Below are positions 1 through 9,280 of a stretch of DNA of 64,000 nucleotides, piece by piece. Position numbers and translations under genes: made by a program. The DNA comes from Pelagibius litoralis. Its GTDB lineage: Bacteria > Pseudomonadota > Alphaproteobacteria > Kiloniellales > DSM-21159. The stretch's first letter is position 1. Each line of letters starts with the position of its first letter. The notes below the pieces were generated by a model. It was given only the letters and a program-made list of their open reading frames with translations. It searched no databases and was not told the DNA's origin. The stretch lies in assembly GCA_029287455.1 (NCBI GenBank), contig JARFRB010000087.1:1-64000 (forward strand). The letters are read 5' to 3'.

Positions 1-1
1 C

Positions 2-385
2 CTGCCCGAATCCTGGGAGCTTTGGCTGGACGGCGGGCATAACGCGGCAGCCGGGGCGGCAATCGCCGAGGCCTTGCGGGGATGGCCGGATAAGCCCTTG
101 AAGCTGATCTACGGCATGTTGAACACCAAGGCAGCTCGCGACTTTCTGGCCCCGCTCGCGCACCTTGCCCAAGACCTGGTCGCCGTGCCTGTTCCGGGAG
201 AGCCCGCTTCCTTGACCGCCGAGGAGGCGGCGGCTTATGCGCGAGAGGCCGGTATCCCCGCCTCGCCGGCCGATTCGGTGGCCGAAGCCCTGGAACGCCA
301 TATTTCCAGTGGGCCGGAGCCCGCCCGCGTCCTGATTTGCGGATCGCTTTACCTTGCAGGCTCGGTCTTGCGCGAGGGCGCATAG
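2..385 (+). CDS. folC: Bifunctional folylpolyglutamate/dihydrofolate synthase, C-terminal part
   Basis: Last 127 codons of a gene that begins left of the window; the reading frame is open from base 2 to the TAG at 383-385. The motif LDGGHN near the left edge (residues 9-14 of the visible part) is the hallmark of the Mur ligase-like C-terminal domain of FolC, which adds glutamates to folates using ATP in the cytoplasm. The rest looks like the C-terminal Rossmann-like domain, ending in a V-L-I-C-G-S-L-Y-L-A-G stretch typical of FolC ends. The gene runs convergently towards trxA. Only the family is certain: the N-terminal ATP-binding half is outside the window, so bifunctionality cannot be judged. 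Confidence 0.88.
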   Translation: MPESWELWLDGGHNAAAGAAIAEALRGWPDKPLKLIYGMLNTKAARDFLAPLAHLAQDLVAVPVPGEPASLTAEEAAAYAREAGIPASPADSVAEALERHISSGPEPARVLICGSLYLAGSVLREGA

Positions 386-414
386 AAAAACCCCCGCCTG
401 GCAAGGGGCGGGGG
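386..414 (-). terminator. Rho-independent terminator of the trxA transcript
   Basis: Read on the minus strand, a GC stem (CCCCCGCC pairing with GGCGGGGG) with a short loop is followed by TTTTTC. The T tract lies on the folC side, so the element terminates leftward transcription coming from trxA. On the plus strand no T tract follows, so it is not an efficient folC terminator. Confidence 0.75.
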
Positions 415-448
415 ATCGTCCAAGGTTTCCTGGTAAGGGAAAACGCTT

Positions 449-769
449 CTAAATGTTCTGCTGGACCCAGTCCTTGAGCTGGTTCTTCGGCAAGGCCCCG
501 ACCTTCGTGGCGGCCACTTGACCGTCCTTGAACAGCATCAGCGTCGGAATCCCGCGCACACCGTATTTCGACGGGCTGGCGGGGTTTTCGTCGATGTTCA
601 GCTTCGCAATGGTGACCTTGCCGTTAAGCTCCTGGGCGATCTCTTCCAAGGCGGGCGAGATCGTCTTGCAGGGGCCGCACCATTCCGCCCAGAAATCCAC
701 GACCACGGGCCCCTCGGCCTGAAGAACGTCGGTTTCGAAGCTGGTATCGCTGACTTTTGTGGTTGTCAT
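449..769 (-). CDS. trxA: Thioredoxin
   Basis: 106-residue cytoplasmic thioredoxin that reduces protein disulfides such as those of ribonucleotide reductase and PAPS reductase. The redox site W-C-G-P-C-K is at residues 30-35 (Cys31, Cys34), and the cis-proline region R-G-I-P-T-L-M follows near residue 75. The open frame extends upstream to 862, but the ATG at 769 (M-T-T-T-K) gives the normal thioredoxin length and has a GGGAA ribosome-site-like stretch before it, so I used it. It lies downstream of addA in the same direction, separated by about 110 bp, and ends in a clear hairpin terminator. This trxA-addAB arrangement beside folC recurs in alphaproteobacteria (from memory). Confidence 0.95.
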   Translation of the reverse strand: MTTTKVSDTSFETDVLQAEGPVVVDFWAEWCGPCKTISPALEEIAQELNGKVTIAKLNIDENPASPSKYGVRGIPTLMLFKDGQVAATKVGALPKNQLKDWVQQNI

Positions 770-880
770 ATCGTTTCCCATGACTTGTGGTCGCCCCTCG
801 ACCATGGAAGCAGCCGGTGCTGGCTCTCCTGGGGCCGCGTTCACGGAATATGACGACGACACCCGCCCTAGGTCAAGAGA

Positions 881-3800
881 TCAGGTGTTAAGTAACGAGG
901 GATCCACCATCATCAGCCGCGCCTCCTGGGTCCACAGCAGGCCGCAGCGCACCTCCCGCCCCGGGTAGACTTCGCTCAACAAGGCCTTGTACAGCGCCAT
1001 TTGGCGCAAATAGGCGGGCGCGACCTCGGATGGAGTGCGCGGGGGCGGCCGATTGGTCTTGAAATCGACGATCAGAAGTTTTTCCCGGTCCACGAAAATC
1101 CGGTCCACCTGTCCGGACACCACCTGTGGCCCATCCGGGCCGTCCACCACCCCTGCGACCGGCACCTCTGCCCGGCTTCCAGGGCCGAAAATCCCTGCAA
1201 ATTCGGGCGTTTCCAGGACAGCCAGGCATTCCTCCAGGATTTCCGCTTGCTCGTCCGGGCCAAGCGCATGCACGGGCCCGGCCAGGAAGCGGGCGCCAAC
1301 CTCCCGCCGTCGCTCGGGCGGTAAGTCCGGCAAGCTTTGCAACAGCCTGTGGATAAGGATTCCTCGCTTGAAACGGGTCCCGCCATCTCCCCGCAAGGGG
1401 GAAAGACTGGATGGCTCCGCCGCCGAGGGGCGTGAAGGCGCCAAGGGTCTTGGCGGCCTGCGTTCCGGCGGGGCTGCCAGCTTAAGCCAGCTTGGCGGGG
1501 GGATCGCGCCCCGCGACGTGACGCCCTGGGCCGCGCCGCCGGTCTGTTTCGGTTCCGCCCGCTGCGCGGTGGTTATGCGCCATCCAACGCCCGCCCAATC
1601 GGTTTCGCCGGGCGTGTCCTTGGAGAAATCGAACTCCACCGCTTCGGCCAAGCCGTCACTCAGGGCCCCTTCCACCATGTCGTACCAGCTGCCCTTAGGC
1701 GGCGCTTTCTTGCCGTGCCATCCGGCGACATAGAGCCGGTCCTCCGCCCGGGTCAATGCGACATAGAGCAGGCGCCGGTACTCCTGCTTCTGGGCGTCGC
1801 GGGCCGCCTGCCAAGCCGTTTTCGCGACCCCTTCGCGCAGGGCTTCGCGCGGCGGCCAAAGCGGCACGTCGCCCTTGAGCCAGAAGATTGGCGGCAGCCT
1901 TGTCGGCATGGAGAGTGTGTCGGGCAAGAACACGATGGGGGCTTGCAGCCCCTTGGCGCCGTGCACTGTCATGACCCGCACCGCCTGGGCGCCTACTTCC
2001 ATGTCCCGCTTGACCTCGACCCCGCCCGCCTCCAGCCAGTGCAGAAAGCCCTCAAGGGAAGGCACCTGATCGCGCTCGTAGGCAAGGGCTTGAGACATGA
2101 ACTCCTCGATGGCATCGGCGGCGTCCGGGCCCAGGCGCTCGAGCAGCCGCTCTCGCCCTCCTTGGGCCAACACCTCGGCGTAGAACTCGTAGGGGGGCAC
2201 GAAGTCGGCCCGCTCGGCGAGCCGCGCGAGATAGCCGTGGGCCTCGCGAAAGTCCGGTTCCGCCGCTCGTGCCCTCAGTGCGTCCCAGAGCCTGCCAGGC
2301 CGGTTCCAAGCCAGTTCGAAGAGTGCGTTCTCACTCAAGCCGATCAAGGGGCCCTTGAGAACCGTCGCCAGCGTCAGATCATCCCCCGGCAGCAGAAGAG
2401 CGCGGCCAAGCGCGGCCAGATCCATCACCGCGAGCTGGTCCGTCAAGACCATGCGGTCAACGCCTGCCACGGGCACGCCGCGGGTTTTCAGCTCCCGCAC
2501 CAATTCCTCCACGAATCCGGCGCGCTTGCGCACCAGCACAAGCACGTCGCCGGGCTGGATGCGGCGCCCTTGTGGCTCCAGCCAAGCTTCGTCCCCGGGA
2601 CCGGCACTTTCATCGCCGATCCAGCGCGCGATCCGCTTGGTGATGGCCTGGGCCAGGCGCGCGCGCGGGCTATTTCCGCCGGCCGGGGTGATGGGCAGCT
2701 GCCAGGGCTCGGCCTGCTCGTCCACCGGCGGCTTCACCGCGGGCCAGACCTCGACGCGGCCGGCCTGGCCGACGCGCACCGGCGTATGGTTTAGCCAGGC
2801 CCCTCCGAAGGTCAGGCCGTCGCGCGCATCTTCTCCGGCGAAGACCGCGTCGACGGTCGTTAGAACCGCGTCGGTCGAACGGAAGGAATGGGTGAGGTCC
2901 ACCGGCGCGAAGCGCCCCCCGCCCTGCTCGACCACCTGGCGAAAGTGCTCGCCCATGGAGGTGAACACCTTTGGCTGAGCCCCTTGAAAGCTGTAGATCG
3001 ACTGTTTGGCGTCCCCCACGGCGAAAATCGTGCGCGGCAGACGTTTGCCAAGGCTCTCGTAGGCGCTTTCGCCGGCGAAGAACTCGGCCGTCAAGGCCTC
3101 CACGACCCGCCAGTGATCGGAGTTCGTGTCCTGGGCCTCGTCGATCAAGAGATGTTCGATGCCCCCATCGAGCTTGTAGAGCACCCAAGGCGAAATACCC
3201 CGGGATTCCAGGAGCTTGCGGCACTCGAGGATCAGATCGTCGAAGTCGAGCACGGCGGCGGCACGCTTACCGTCCTCGTAGGCCCGCAAGATCGCCGCGC
3301 CGAGCCGCAACAGGGCGCCCGTCGCCCGCAGCAAGGCCACGGCTTTGAGCGCCTCCTGGAGAGCGAAGAGGCGCCGTGCTTCCCGGTCCATGATCTCCGC
3401 CCCCTCGGGGAACAGCTTCAGGGCTTCGGCATGTATCAACTTCTTCCGGATCTGACCTTCGCCTGTCAGGAAAGCCTCTTGGTAGGTCTCGATGCCGGCG
3501 GTCCGCTCCTGCGCGCTGGCGGCTAGCCAGTCGGATATCTTCTGCCCGTTCTCCCGGTCTTTCTTGCCGCCTTCGGCCATCGCTTTCGCGCAGCGCCGTA
3601 GGCTGGCGCCATCGAAGCTCTCCTCGGCCGCGCCGGCCGCAAGCAGCTCCGGCTCGCCAAGACCCTCGGTGACGCCAAGACGCTTGGCGAGCTCGGCGGT
3701 CACGCCGTCAACGCCGCCATGCGCTGCCAGGGACCGGGAAAGTCGGCCGCGCTGCAGGACAAGCGCACCCATCAACCCGGCGAAGTCCTGCTCGTTGACC

Positions 3801-4390
3801 TGGCGCGTGATCTCCGCGAGGGCCGAGGCGATGGCGTCTTGACCCGGATTCCCGGCAGCGGACAGAACCTGCTCGCGGGCCTGGCTAAGACGCTCCGCCG
3901 CGTCGCGCTCTTCGAGCAAGCGAAAGTGCGGTGCCACTTCTGCCTCCAGCGGGAAACGGCCAAGCAGCGACTGGCAAAAAGCGTGGATCGTCTGGATCTT
4001 CATGCCGCCGGGAGCGTCGAGCACCCGCGCGAAGAGCTGGCGCGCACGGATGAGGGTCTCCTCGTCCGCCGCCGCGCCCAGAAGTCCGCGCAAGCTGTCC
4101 TCGACGCGGGTCATGTCCAGCGAGGCCCAGTTCGCCAAGGTGCTGGCCAGGCGCTCGGTCATCTCCGCCGCCGCCGCCTTGGTGAAGGTCAAGCAGAGAA
4201 TCCGCTCCGGCCCCACCCCCGCCAGCAGCAGCCGAAGCACCCGCTCCGTCAGCACCCGGGTCTTGCCGGTCCCGGCTGACGCGCCGACCCACGCGGAGGT
4301 CGCGGGATCGGCCGCGCCGCGCTGTATTCCAGCGGCCTGCGCGGTGCGCTCCCAGGTCAGGGCCAGGGCTTTGCCGGCGTCGCTGCTCAT
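881..4390 (-). CDS. addA: Double-strand break repair helicase AddA
   Basis: 1169-residue UvrD/Rep-family helicase-nuclease subunit of the AddAB complex, the RecBCD counterpart that resects double-strand breaks for RecA loading. The Walker A motif A-S-A-G-T-G-K-T is at residues 37-44, helicase motif Ia (T-F-T-K-A-A-A-A-E-M) follows, motif II is L-L-I-D-E-A-Q-D-T, and the C-terminal PD-(D/E)XK nuclease motif reads V-D-F-K-T near residue 1108. The ATG at 4390 overlaps the addB stop as ATGA, fixing the start and implying translational coupling; an open extension to 4420 is not needed. It is the fifth gene of the tsaE-amgK-murU-addB-addA chain. A perfect DnaA-box sequence at 1348-1356 inside it is probably chance. 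Confidence 0.95.
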   Translation of the reverse strand: MSSDAGKALALTWERTAQAAGIQRGAADPATSAWVGASAGTGKTRVLTERVLRLLLAGVGPERILCLTFTKAAAAEMTERLASTLANWASLDMTRVEDSLRGLLGAAADEETLIRARQLFARVLDAPGGMKIQTIHAFCQSLLGRFPLEAEVAPHFRLLEERDAAERLSQAREQVLSAAGNPGQDAIASALAEITRQVNEQDFAGLMGALVLQRGRLSRSLAAHGGVDGVTAELAKRLGVTEGLGEPELLAAGAAEESFDGASLRRCAKAMAEGGKKDRENGQKISDWLAASAQERTAGIETYQEAFLTGEGQIRKKLIHAEALKLFPEGAEIMDREARRLFALQEALKAVALLRATGALLRLGAAILRAYEDGKRAAAVLDFDDLILECRKLLESRGISPWVLYKLDGGIEHLLIDEAQDTNSDHWRVVEALTAEFFAGESAYESLGKRLPRTIFAVGDAKQSIYSFQGAQPKVFTSMGEHFRQVVEQGGGRFAPVDLTHSFRSTDAVLTTVDAVFAGEDARDGLTFGGAWLNHTPVRVGQAGRVEVWPAVKPPVDEQAEPWQLPITPAGGNSPRARLAQAITKRIARWIGDESAGPGDEAWLEPQGRRIQPGDVLVLVRKRAGFVEELVRELKTRGVPVAGVDRMVLTDQLAVMDLAALGRALLLPGDDLTLATVLKGPLIGLSENALFELAWNRPGRLWDALRARAAEPDFREAHGYLARLAERADFVPPYEFYAEVLAQGGRERLLERLGPDAADAIEEFMSQALAYERDQVPSLEGFLHWLEAGGVEVKRDMEVGAQAVRVMTVHGAKGLQAPIVFLPDTLSMPTRLPPIFWLKGDVPLWPPREALREGVAKTAWQAARDAQKQEYRRLLYVALTRAEDRLYVAGWHGKKAPPKGSWYDMVEGALSDGLAEAVEFDFSKDTPGETDWAGVGWRITTAQRAEPKQTGGAAQGVTSRGAIPPPSWLKLAAPPERRPPRPLAPSRPSAAEPSSLSPLRGDGGTRFKRGILIHRLLQSLPDLPPERRREVGARFLAGPVHALGPDEQAEILEECLAVLETPEFAGIFGPGSRAEVPVAGVVDGPDGPQVVSGQVDRIFVDREKLLIVDFKTNRPPPRTPSEVAPAYLRQMALYKALLSEVYPGREVRCGLLWTQEARLMMVDPSLLNT

Positions 4391-7300
4391 CCGCCCTCCT
4401 CCTCGCCGGAGGCCGACCATTCCTTGATCCGTTCCAGATGCTGGTAGTCGTTGAAGGCAGGGCGGCGATCCAAGCGGGGAACGGCGAGGTAGGGCGTTTC
4501 CGGCCGCAAGAAGCTCTCGGCCAGGGCTTCAAGGCCGTTCCGTGCCTCCGTCGCCAGGTCCTCGGGATCGCCCTTCACCGGCTTCTCCTCGCCCGCGGGC
4601 TCGCCGCCGGAAAGGCGCCAGTAGACAAGCTCCCGAACCTCACCCGGTGCAATTCCCTCGAAACCGCCCTCAAGTGCGATGGCCGCTTCCAGGGGAAGCT
4701 GCGGGGCGAGGCCGAGATCCACCTCCTTGGGGGCCGGCGGCTGCCCGGTTTTGTAGTCGATCAGGCTCGTCGTGCCGTCGGCGTGACGTTCTATGCGGTC
4801 GGCCTTGGCGGTCAGGGTGAAATCGCCGAGGGTCAGGCGCCCCTTGACCTCCGTGAAGAGCTGCGGGCGCTCGAATCTGCGCTTTGTCTCCTGGGCGATC
4901 ACCCAGGAGGCGATACGCTGAAACCGGGGCAGCCAAAAGGCGTAAAGGCCGGGAAATGCCTTTAAGGGGGCGAAGGTGTCTTCCCCCGCCCGGCGAAGGA
5001 TGTCCTCCGCATCCGGGCCAAGCTCACTGGGGCAGGCGCGCAGGAAGCGCTCCAAGGCGGCGTGGACCAGGGTGCCACGGTCCGCCGCGCCCGGTTCTTG
5101 ATCCAAGGGGTCGAGGGGCGAAAGGCCAAGGATGTGGCGCGCGTAGATCGCGTAGGGGTCGCGCATCCAGCGCTCCACCTGTGTCACGGAGAGCTGGCGC
5201 GGGCGGGCGGCGAGCGGCGGCTTTGGGGCGGGTCGCTCGGCCGGCCTGACCTGCGCCGGGGTTTCCAGCGCTCGCGCTAGCTCGATATAGCCGCGGCCAT
5301 CCGCGATGCCGTCCTTGACGCCGACCGCGGAGAGAAAGGCATCCAAGCGCAGCAGCCAGCGCGACGGCGTTGCCGGCGTGCCTTCGCTGCGCAGCGCCCG
5401 CGTCAGTACGACGCGCGGCGCCCCCATCGCTTGCGCGAAGTCGTGGGCCGCCAAGCCCACGCGACGCTCCAAGGGCGCCAGCCCGAAAGCCTCGCGCATC
5501 GGCCGGCTCATCCAAGGCCCGGGGTCGCTCTCCCTTGGCCAGGTCCCTTCGTTCAGGCTGCCCAGAACCAGCAGGTCCGCGTGCAGCAGGCGCGCTTCCA
5601 GCGGCCCCAGGATGGCGACTCTCGGATGCCGCCCGTAGGCCGGCCTGAAGACCTGGTCCGCCATCAAGCTATCGAGCAAGCCGGCATAGCCCCGGCCCCG
5701 CAAGGCCCCCCTGCCCTCTGCTCCTGCTACCCCGTTGGTGCGCGCGGCCTCATCCAGGTCGAAGACGAAGCGTGCTACGGCGTCGCCCTCCTCCCCGGCC
5801 CACAGCCGGTCGGCGCCGGCCGTGTCTTCACTGCGCGCCAGGGCTTCGGCGCAGGCGATGTGCTCCGAAACGATCCCCGCCAGGCCCGGCGCCGGGCTTC
5901 CGGCGGCTTCGGCGAAGGGGCGAAGACTTGGCGCCAGCTCGGAGAGGAAGGCCAACGCGGCGCTGATCCGCTTCTCCAGGGTGCCGCGCGCGCCTGCCCG
6001 TGCCTCTTCGCGCTTCGCCTCCAGAGCGGCCGTCAACCCCTCCAATCCGGGCGCCGAACGCGGACCGCGCAACACGAGGGTTTCAAGCTCGCGCACTTGC
6101 GCCCGGAATGCCCCGGTGGAGAGGCCGCCGGCGGCGAGCGGATGCTTCAGGCAGGCCAAAAGGGCCAGGGGGGCGAAGTCCGCTTCGACCATGCGCGCGA
6201 CGAGCCGCAAGAAACTTCCGGGTGCCGTCCGCGCCAGGGGCTTGCCAGCGGAATCGTCGACCTCGACGTTCCAGCGGCGCAGCTCGGCAGCGACTCGCCG
6301 GGCAAGGCCGCGATCGGGAGTGACCAGGGCGGCTGTGCGCCCCGGCTCCTCCAAGGCCTCGCGCAGCAGCAGGGCCACCACGCCGGCCTCCTCGCCGGGA
6401 TCGGCGCAGGTGATCCGGCTGACGCCCTCAAGGGCCGCGCGAACCCGCTCTGGATCGAAGGCGGGTTTGAGCTCCGGCCACTGGGCTGTGCGCGAGGCCG
6501 GCCGGAGGGCGGCCGCTACGATGCGCGCGCGGAAGGGAATGGGGCGGGTCTCGACTGTGGTTGGCGCCTCGGGCGCCTGCCACTCCCCAACCTCGCCACG
6601 GGATAGTCCCAAGGTTTCGAGCAAGCGGTAGAGACCATGTTGCGGATGAGCGGGATCCTCGCCGATCGCGGTCCAAGTCTCGGCGTCGGCCTCCCGGTCC
6701 AGGCCGGGAAGCACCACCTCGCCCGTGGGAAGCTTCGCCACGCAGGCGAGCAAGGCCGCCGTCGAGGGTATCGAGCCGGTCGAGCCCGCAGCGATCACGG
6801 GATCCTTGGGCGGCGCGGTTTGCCAGGCCCGAATCTGAGCTTCGTGGAGCAAGCGGCGCAGTTCGGCTGCTCCAACACATCCTTGTTCCATCTGAATGGC
6901 GGGCCAATGCTCGGTCACGATGGAGAGAAACGCGAGCGTGCGCTGCCAGTGCTCGGCATAGCGCTCGGGCGCCAAGGTCTTGAGGCCCGCGAAATCCAGC
7001 CCCTCTGTTTCCACCTGATCGATCAAGCGGCCGAGCTCACCGGCCAGCAGAGAGGCTTGTTCCTCCGCGGGCGGGCTGGAACTCCCGGCGCTCCGGCTCA
7101 GGACCGCGCGCGTGAGCAGCAGGCGGCGCAGCAAGGGCGGGACGGCTGGGGGCAGGCCGAAGCCCAGGCCGTCGAGCGCCAGGGCGTCCTCGCCGCTCAG
7201 CAGCATTTCCTCCGCGTCCACATCCCCCAGGGGCTTGAACTGGGGCAGCAAGATCGGACGCCCCTCGCTGGCGCGCAAGAAGGCGTCCTGCAGGGAGCGG

Positions 7301-7476
7301 CAGGCGCGGCGGGTCGGCAGCAGAAGGGTGACGCGGTTGAGATCCAGGGGATCGGGAAAGCGGGCCAAGAGCCCGCGCGCAAGAGAATCCACGAAGGAGG
7401 CCGAGGGGGGAATCGAACTGGCTTTCGCGATGCCGTCGCTCTCTCCAAACAGCTCCCCTTGGCGCGTCTTCTTCAT
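4387..7476 (-). CDS. addB: Double-strand break repair protein AddB
   Basis: 1029-residue partner of AddA. The N-terminal half resembles an inactivated UvrD-type helicase (L-L-L-P-T-R-R-A early in the protein, as in alphaproteobacterial AddB), and the C-terminal nuclease domain carries L-I-D-Y-K-T-G near residue 906 in the order expected for a PD-(D/E)XK exonuclease. I did not see the four-cysteine iron-sulfur arrangement of the Bacillus AddB nuclease domain. The ATG at 7476 (M-K-K-T-R-Q-G-E-L-F) overlaps the stop of the upstream nucleotidyltransferase as ATGA; the open frame further upstream to 7845 runs through that gene in another frame and is not coding. The stop overlaps the addA start. 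Confidence 0.94.
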   Translation of the reverse strand: MKKTRQGELFGESDGIAKASSIPPSASFVDSLARGLLARFPDPLDLNRVTLLLPTRRACRSLQDAFLRASEGRPILLPQFKPLGDVDAEEMLLSGEDALALDGLGFGLPPAVPPLLRRLLLTRAVLSRSAGSSSPPAEEQASLLAGELGRLIDQVETEGLDFAGLKTLAPERYAEHWQRTLAFLSIVTEHWPAIQMEQGCVGAAELRRLLHEAQIRAWQTAPPKDPVIAAGSTGSIPSTAALLACVAKLPTGEVVLPGLDREADAETWTAIGEDPAHPQHGLYRLLETLGLSRGEVGEWQAPEAPTTVETRPIPFRARIVAAALRPASRTAQWPELKPAFDPERVRAALEGVSRITCADPGEEAGVVALLLREALEEPGRTAALVTPDRGLARRVAAELRRWNVEVDDSAGKPLARTAPGSFLRLVARMVEADFAPLALLACLKHPLAAGGLSTGAFRAQVRELETLVLRGPRSAPGLEGLTAALEAKREEARAGARGTLEKRISAALAFLSELAPSLRPFAEAAGSPAPGLAGIVSEHIACAEALARSEDTAGADRLWAGEEGDAVARFVFDLDEAARTNGVAGAEGRGALRGRGYAGLLDSLMADQVFRPAYGRHPRVAILGPLEARLLHADLLVLGSLNEGTWPRESDPGPWMSRPMREAFGLAPLERRVGLAAHDFAQAMGAPRVVLTRALRSEGTPATPSRWLLRLDAFLSAVGVKDGIADGRGYIELARALETPAQVRPAERPAPKPPLAARPRQLSVTQVERWMRDPYAIYARHILGLSPLDPLDQEPGAADRGTLVHAALERFLRACPSELGPDAEDILRRAGEDTFAPLKAFPGLYAFWLPRFQRIASWVIAQETKRRFERPQLFTEVKGRLTLGDFTLTAKADRIERHADGTTSLIDYKTGQPPAPKEVDLGLAPQLPLEAAIALEGGFEGIAPGEVRELVYWRLSGGEPAGEEKPVKGDPEDLATEARNGLEALAESFLRPETPYLAVPRLDRRPAFNDYQHLERIKEWSASGEEEGG

Positions 7477-8243
7477 CCGGCGGCGGCTCTCGCCTCCCGG
7501 CGCGGTTTGCCCAGCTCCAGCAAAAGCATCTCCTCCACCTCGCGCATCTCCTCCGGGCTTCCCACATGGCACCACAGCCCGTCGTGCCGCAGGCCGTAAA
7601 GCCGCCCCGCCTCCTCCGCCCTGTCGAGAAGCGGCTTCAGGGAGAAGGCACCCTCCGGGGCCCCCGCGAACAGCCGGGGATGGGCGATCTGGACGCCCGC
7701 GTAGACGAAGGGCGGCACGAAGCGTTCCTGGCGGTAGCTCAGCCGGCCGAGCGGATCCATCCGGTAGTCGCCGCCGCCGTGATAGCCGACGGCCGCCGAA
7801 GTCGGATGGAGCAGCAAGAGCGCGTCCATGGCCGAATCGTCCCAAAGCCCCGCCAGGCGCCGGAGCATCGGTGTGGCCCCGTCGAGCCAGAGAACATCGC
7901 TATTGACCACGATGAAGGGATCGTCACCCAGCAGCGGCAGCGCCTTCTTGATGCCGCCCCCGGTTTCCAGCAGTTCGGCTTCCTCCGAGAAAATGATCTT
8001 GGGCGCCAGGCGGCCCTTCAGGTGAGTAAGGATCTGCTCGCCGAGATAGTGCAAGTTGACAACCGCCTCCTCGACACTGGCATCGGCCAGGCGGTCCAGC
8101 GCGTGGTCCAGCAAAGGCTTGCCGTGGATTTCGACAAGGGGCTTCGGCTTCGTCTCGGTGATTGGGCGCAAACGCAGCCCCTTGCCCGCCGAAAGAACCA
8201 TGGCGCGCTTGGGAACACCGCCGGCGTCTCTTGGCGCATTCAT
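7473..8243 (-). CDS. murU: MurU-like N-acetylmuramate-1-phosphate uridylyltransferase
   Basis: 256-residue sugar-phosphate nucleotidyltransferase. The N-terminal signature A-M-V-L-S-A-G-K-G-L-R-L-R-P-I-T is the NTP-binding loop of the family, K-P-K-P-L-V-E-I follows, and N-S-D-V-L provides the metal-binding aspartate. Beside an AmgK-like kinase, the likely reaction is UTP plus MurNAc-1-phosphate giving UDP-MurNAc, the recycling route for peptidoglycan sugar that bypasses de novo synthesis and fosfomycin inhibition (known from Pseudomonas putida). The ATG at 8243 overlaps the upstream kinase stop as ATGA. Alternative substrates such as mannose-1-phosphate cannot be excluded from sequence alone; the assignment rests on the pairing with the kinase. 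Confidence 0.82.
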   Translation of the reverse strand: MNAPRDAGGVPKRAMVLSAGKGLRLRPITETKPKPLVEIHGKPLLDHALDRLADASVEEAVVNLHYLGEQILTHLKGRLAPKIIFSEEAELLETGGGIKKALPLLGDDPFIVVNSDVLWLDGATPMLRRLAGLWDDSAMDALLLLHPTSAAVGYHGGGDYRMDPLGRLSYRQERFVPPFVYAGVQIAHPRLFAGAPEGAFSLKPLLDRAEEAGRLYGLRHDGLWCHVGSPEEMREVEEMLLLELGKPRREARAAAG

Positions 8244-9280
8244 GTGGAGGCACCAGGGGTGCGCCGGGCCTCGGGCGGCAGGTGGCGCGCGAACCAAGCG
8301 GCGACCGGGGCTAAGATTGGATCGGCCAGATCCTGCTCCATCAATCGCCACAAACGCGGCATGTGTACGAGGTAGCGCGGTTTTCCGTCTCGCCGGGACA
8401 AGCGCGTGAAAATGCCGATGACTTTCGCGTTGCGCTGCGCGCCCAGTACGCGATAGGCGGCCTGAAAGGCAGCCGGGTCGATATCCGGACGCGCGGCCAG
8501 ATAGCGCGCCAACATGCGTTCGGCCAGGTCGCCGGGCACATCCCTGCGGGCGTCCTTTAGCAGGGAGACGAGATCGTAGGCAGGCGAGCCCAGCACCGCG
8601 TCTTGGAAATCCAGCAAGCCGCAAGCGGCCACGCCGACTCGTCCGCTCAGGGCCATCAGATTATCCACGTGATAGTCGCGCAGAACCAAGGTCTCCGGAA
8701 GCCCCGCCGCCTGGGGCAAAACCTCCCGCCAAGCGTCCAGGTAGGCCGCGCGAACCTTGGCGTTGGGCGGTGAGCCGAAGAGCGCCGACAGAGTCCAGTC
8801 GGCCAGCAGGGCCGCCTCCTCAAGCAGCATGGCTTCGTCGTAGGGCCTCAGATCGCCGGCCATGTCCGGCTGCCAGCGCTGGTGCAGGGCAATCAACGTA
8901 TCGGTGGCACCCTCGTAGAGCCCGGTTTCGTCGTCGTTGTCCGCCAAAGCAACCGTGTAGGTCCGGTCGCCCAAGTCCTCGAGTAACAGGAATCCGCTGT
9001 CCAGATCTGCCGCGAGAAGTTTGGGCGCGCTGAGTCCCAGGGCGTTCAGGCGGGCGGCGATCACAACGAAATCTCCCGGCTTTTCCTTGTCCGGCGGCGC
9101 GTCCATCAGGACGGCCGTCCCGCCGTCCCGCCGCGCGCGATGATAACTGCGGAAGGAGGCATCGGCGGCAAGCACCGAAACCTTCGCGTCGCCCCATCCT
9201 GCCCGCTTTAGAAAGCGGTGCCGGGCTTCGGCCCGGGCGTCGCTGTTTGCCGGCGCGGCTTCTCGCGGTGTCGCGCTCAT
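8240..9280 (-). CDS. amgK: AmgK-like anomeric N-acetylmuramate/N-acetylglucosamine kinase (aminoglycoside phosphotransferase fold)
   Basis: 346-residue APH-family small-molecule kinase. The catalytic loop L-R-D-Y-H-V-D-N-L-M has the H-x-D-x-x-x-N layout with Asp as base and Asn as metal ligand, and L-L-D-F-Q-D-A supplies the second metal Asp. Placed directly before the MurU-like gene with an ATGA overlap, it most likely phosphorylates the anomeric carbon of MurNAc/GlcNAc in cell-wall recycling. Its start (ATG, 9280) overlaps the tsaE stop by four bases. Older annotations call this family a tsaE-linked aminoglycoside phosphotransferase; nothing here suggests drug resistance. Confidence 0.85.
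   Translation of the reverse strand: MSATPREAAPANSDARAEARHRFLKRAGWGDAKVSVLAADASFRSYHRARRDGGTAVLMDAPPDKEKPGDFVVIAARLNALGLSAPKLLAADLDSGFLLLEDLGDRTYTVALADNDDETGLYEGATDTLIALHQRWQPDMAGDLRPYDEAMLLEEAALLADWTLSALFGSPPNAKVRAAYLDAWREVLPQAAGLPETLVLRDYHVDNLMALSGRVGVAACGLLDFQDAVLGSPAYDLVSLLKDARRDVPGDLAERMLARYLAARPDIDPAAFQAAYRVLGAQRNAKVIGIFTRLSRRDGKPRYLVHMPRLWRLMEQDLADPILAPVAAWFARHLPPEARRTPGAST

Noticed and set aside
449-862. 137-residue thioredoxin with N-terminal extension
   Set aside because: The first 31 codons have no ribosome site and are not thioredoxin-like; the internal ATG at 769 gives the normal protein.
1348-1356. Perfect DnaA box TGTGGATAA inside addA, with a near match at 8662-8670 in the amgK-like gene
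   Set aside because: Single isolated sites inside coding sequence, far from dnaA and without an AT-rich element; chance occurrence is likely.
1715-2794. Plus-strand frames of up to 359 codons opposite addA and addB
   Set aside because: GC-rich shadow frames with H/R/Q/P-rich translations and no motifs.
8240-9280. Aminoglycoside resistance phosphotransferase
   Set aside because: The fold is that of APH enzymes, but the coupling to tsaE and a MurU-like gene points to cell-wall sugar recycling.
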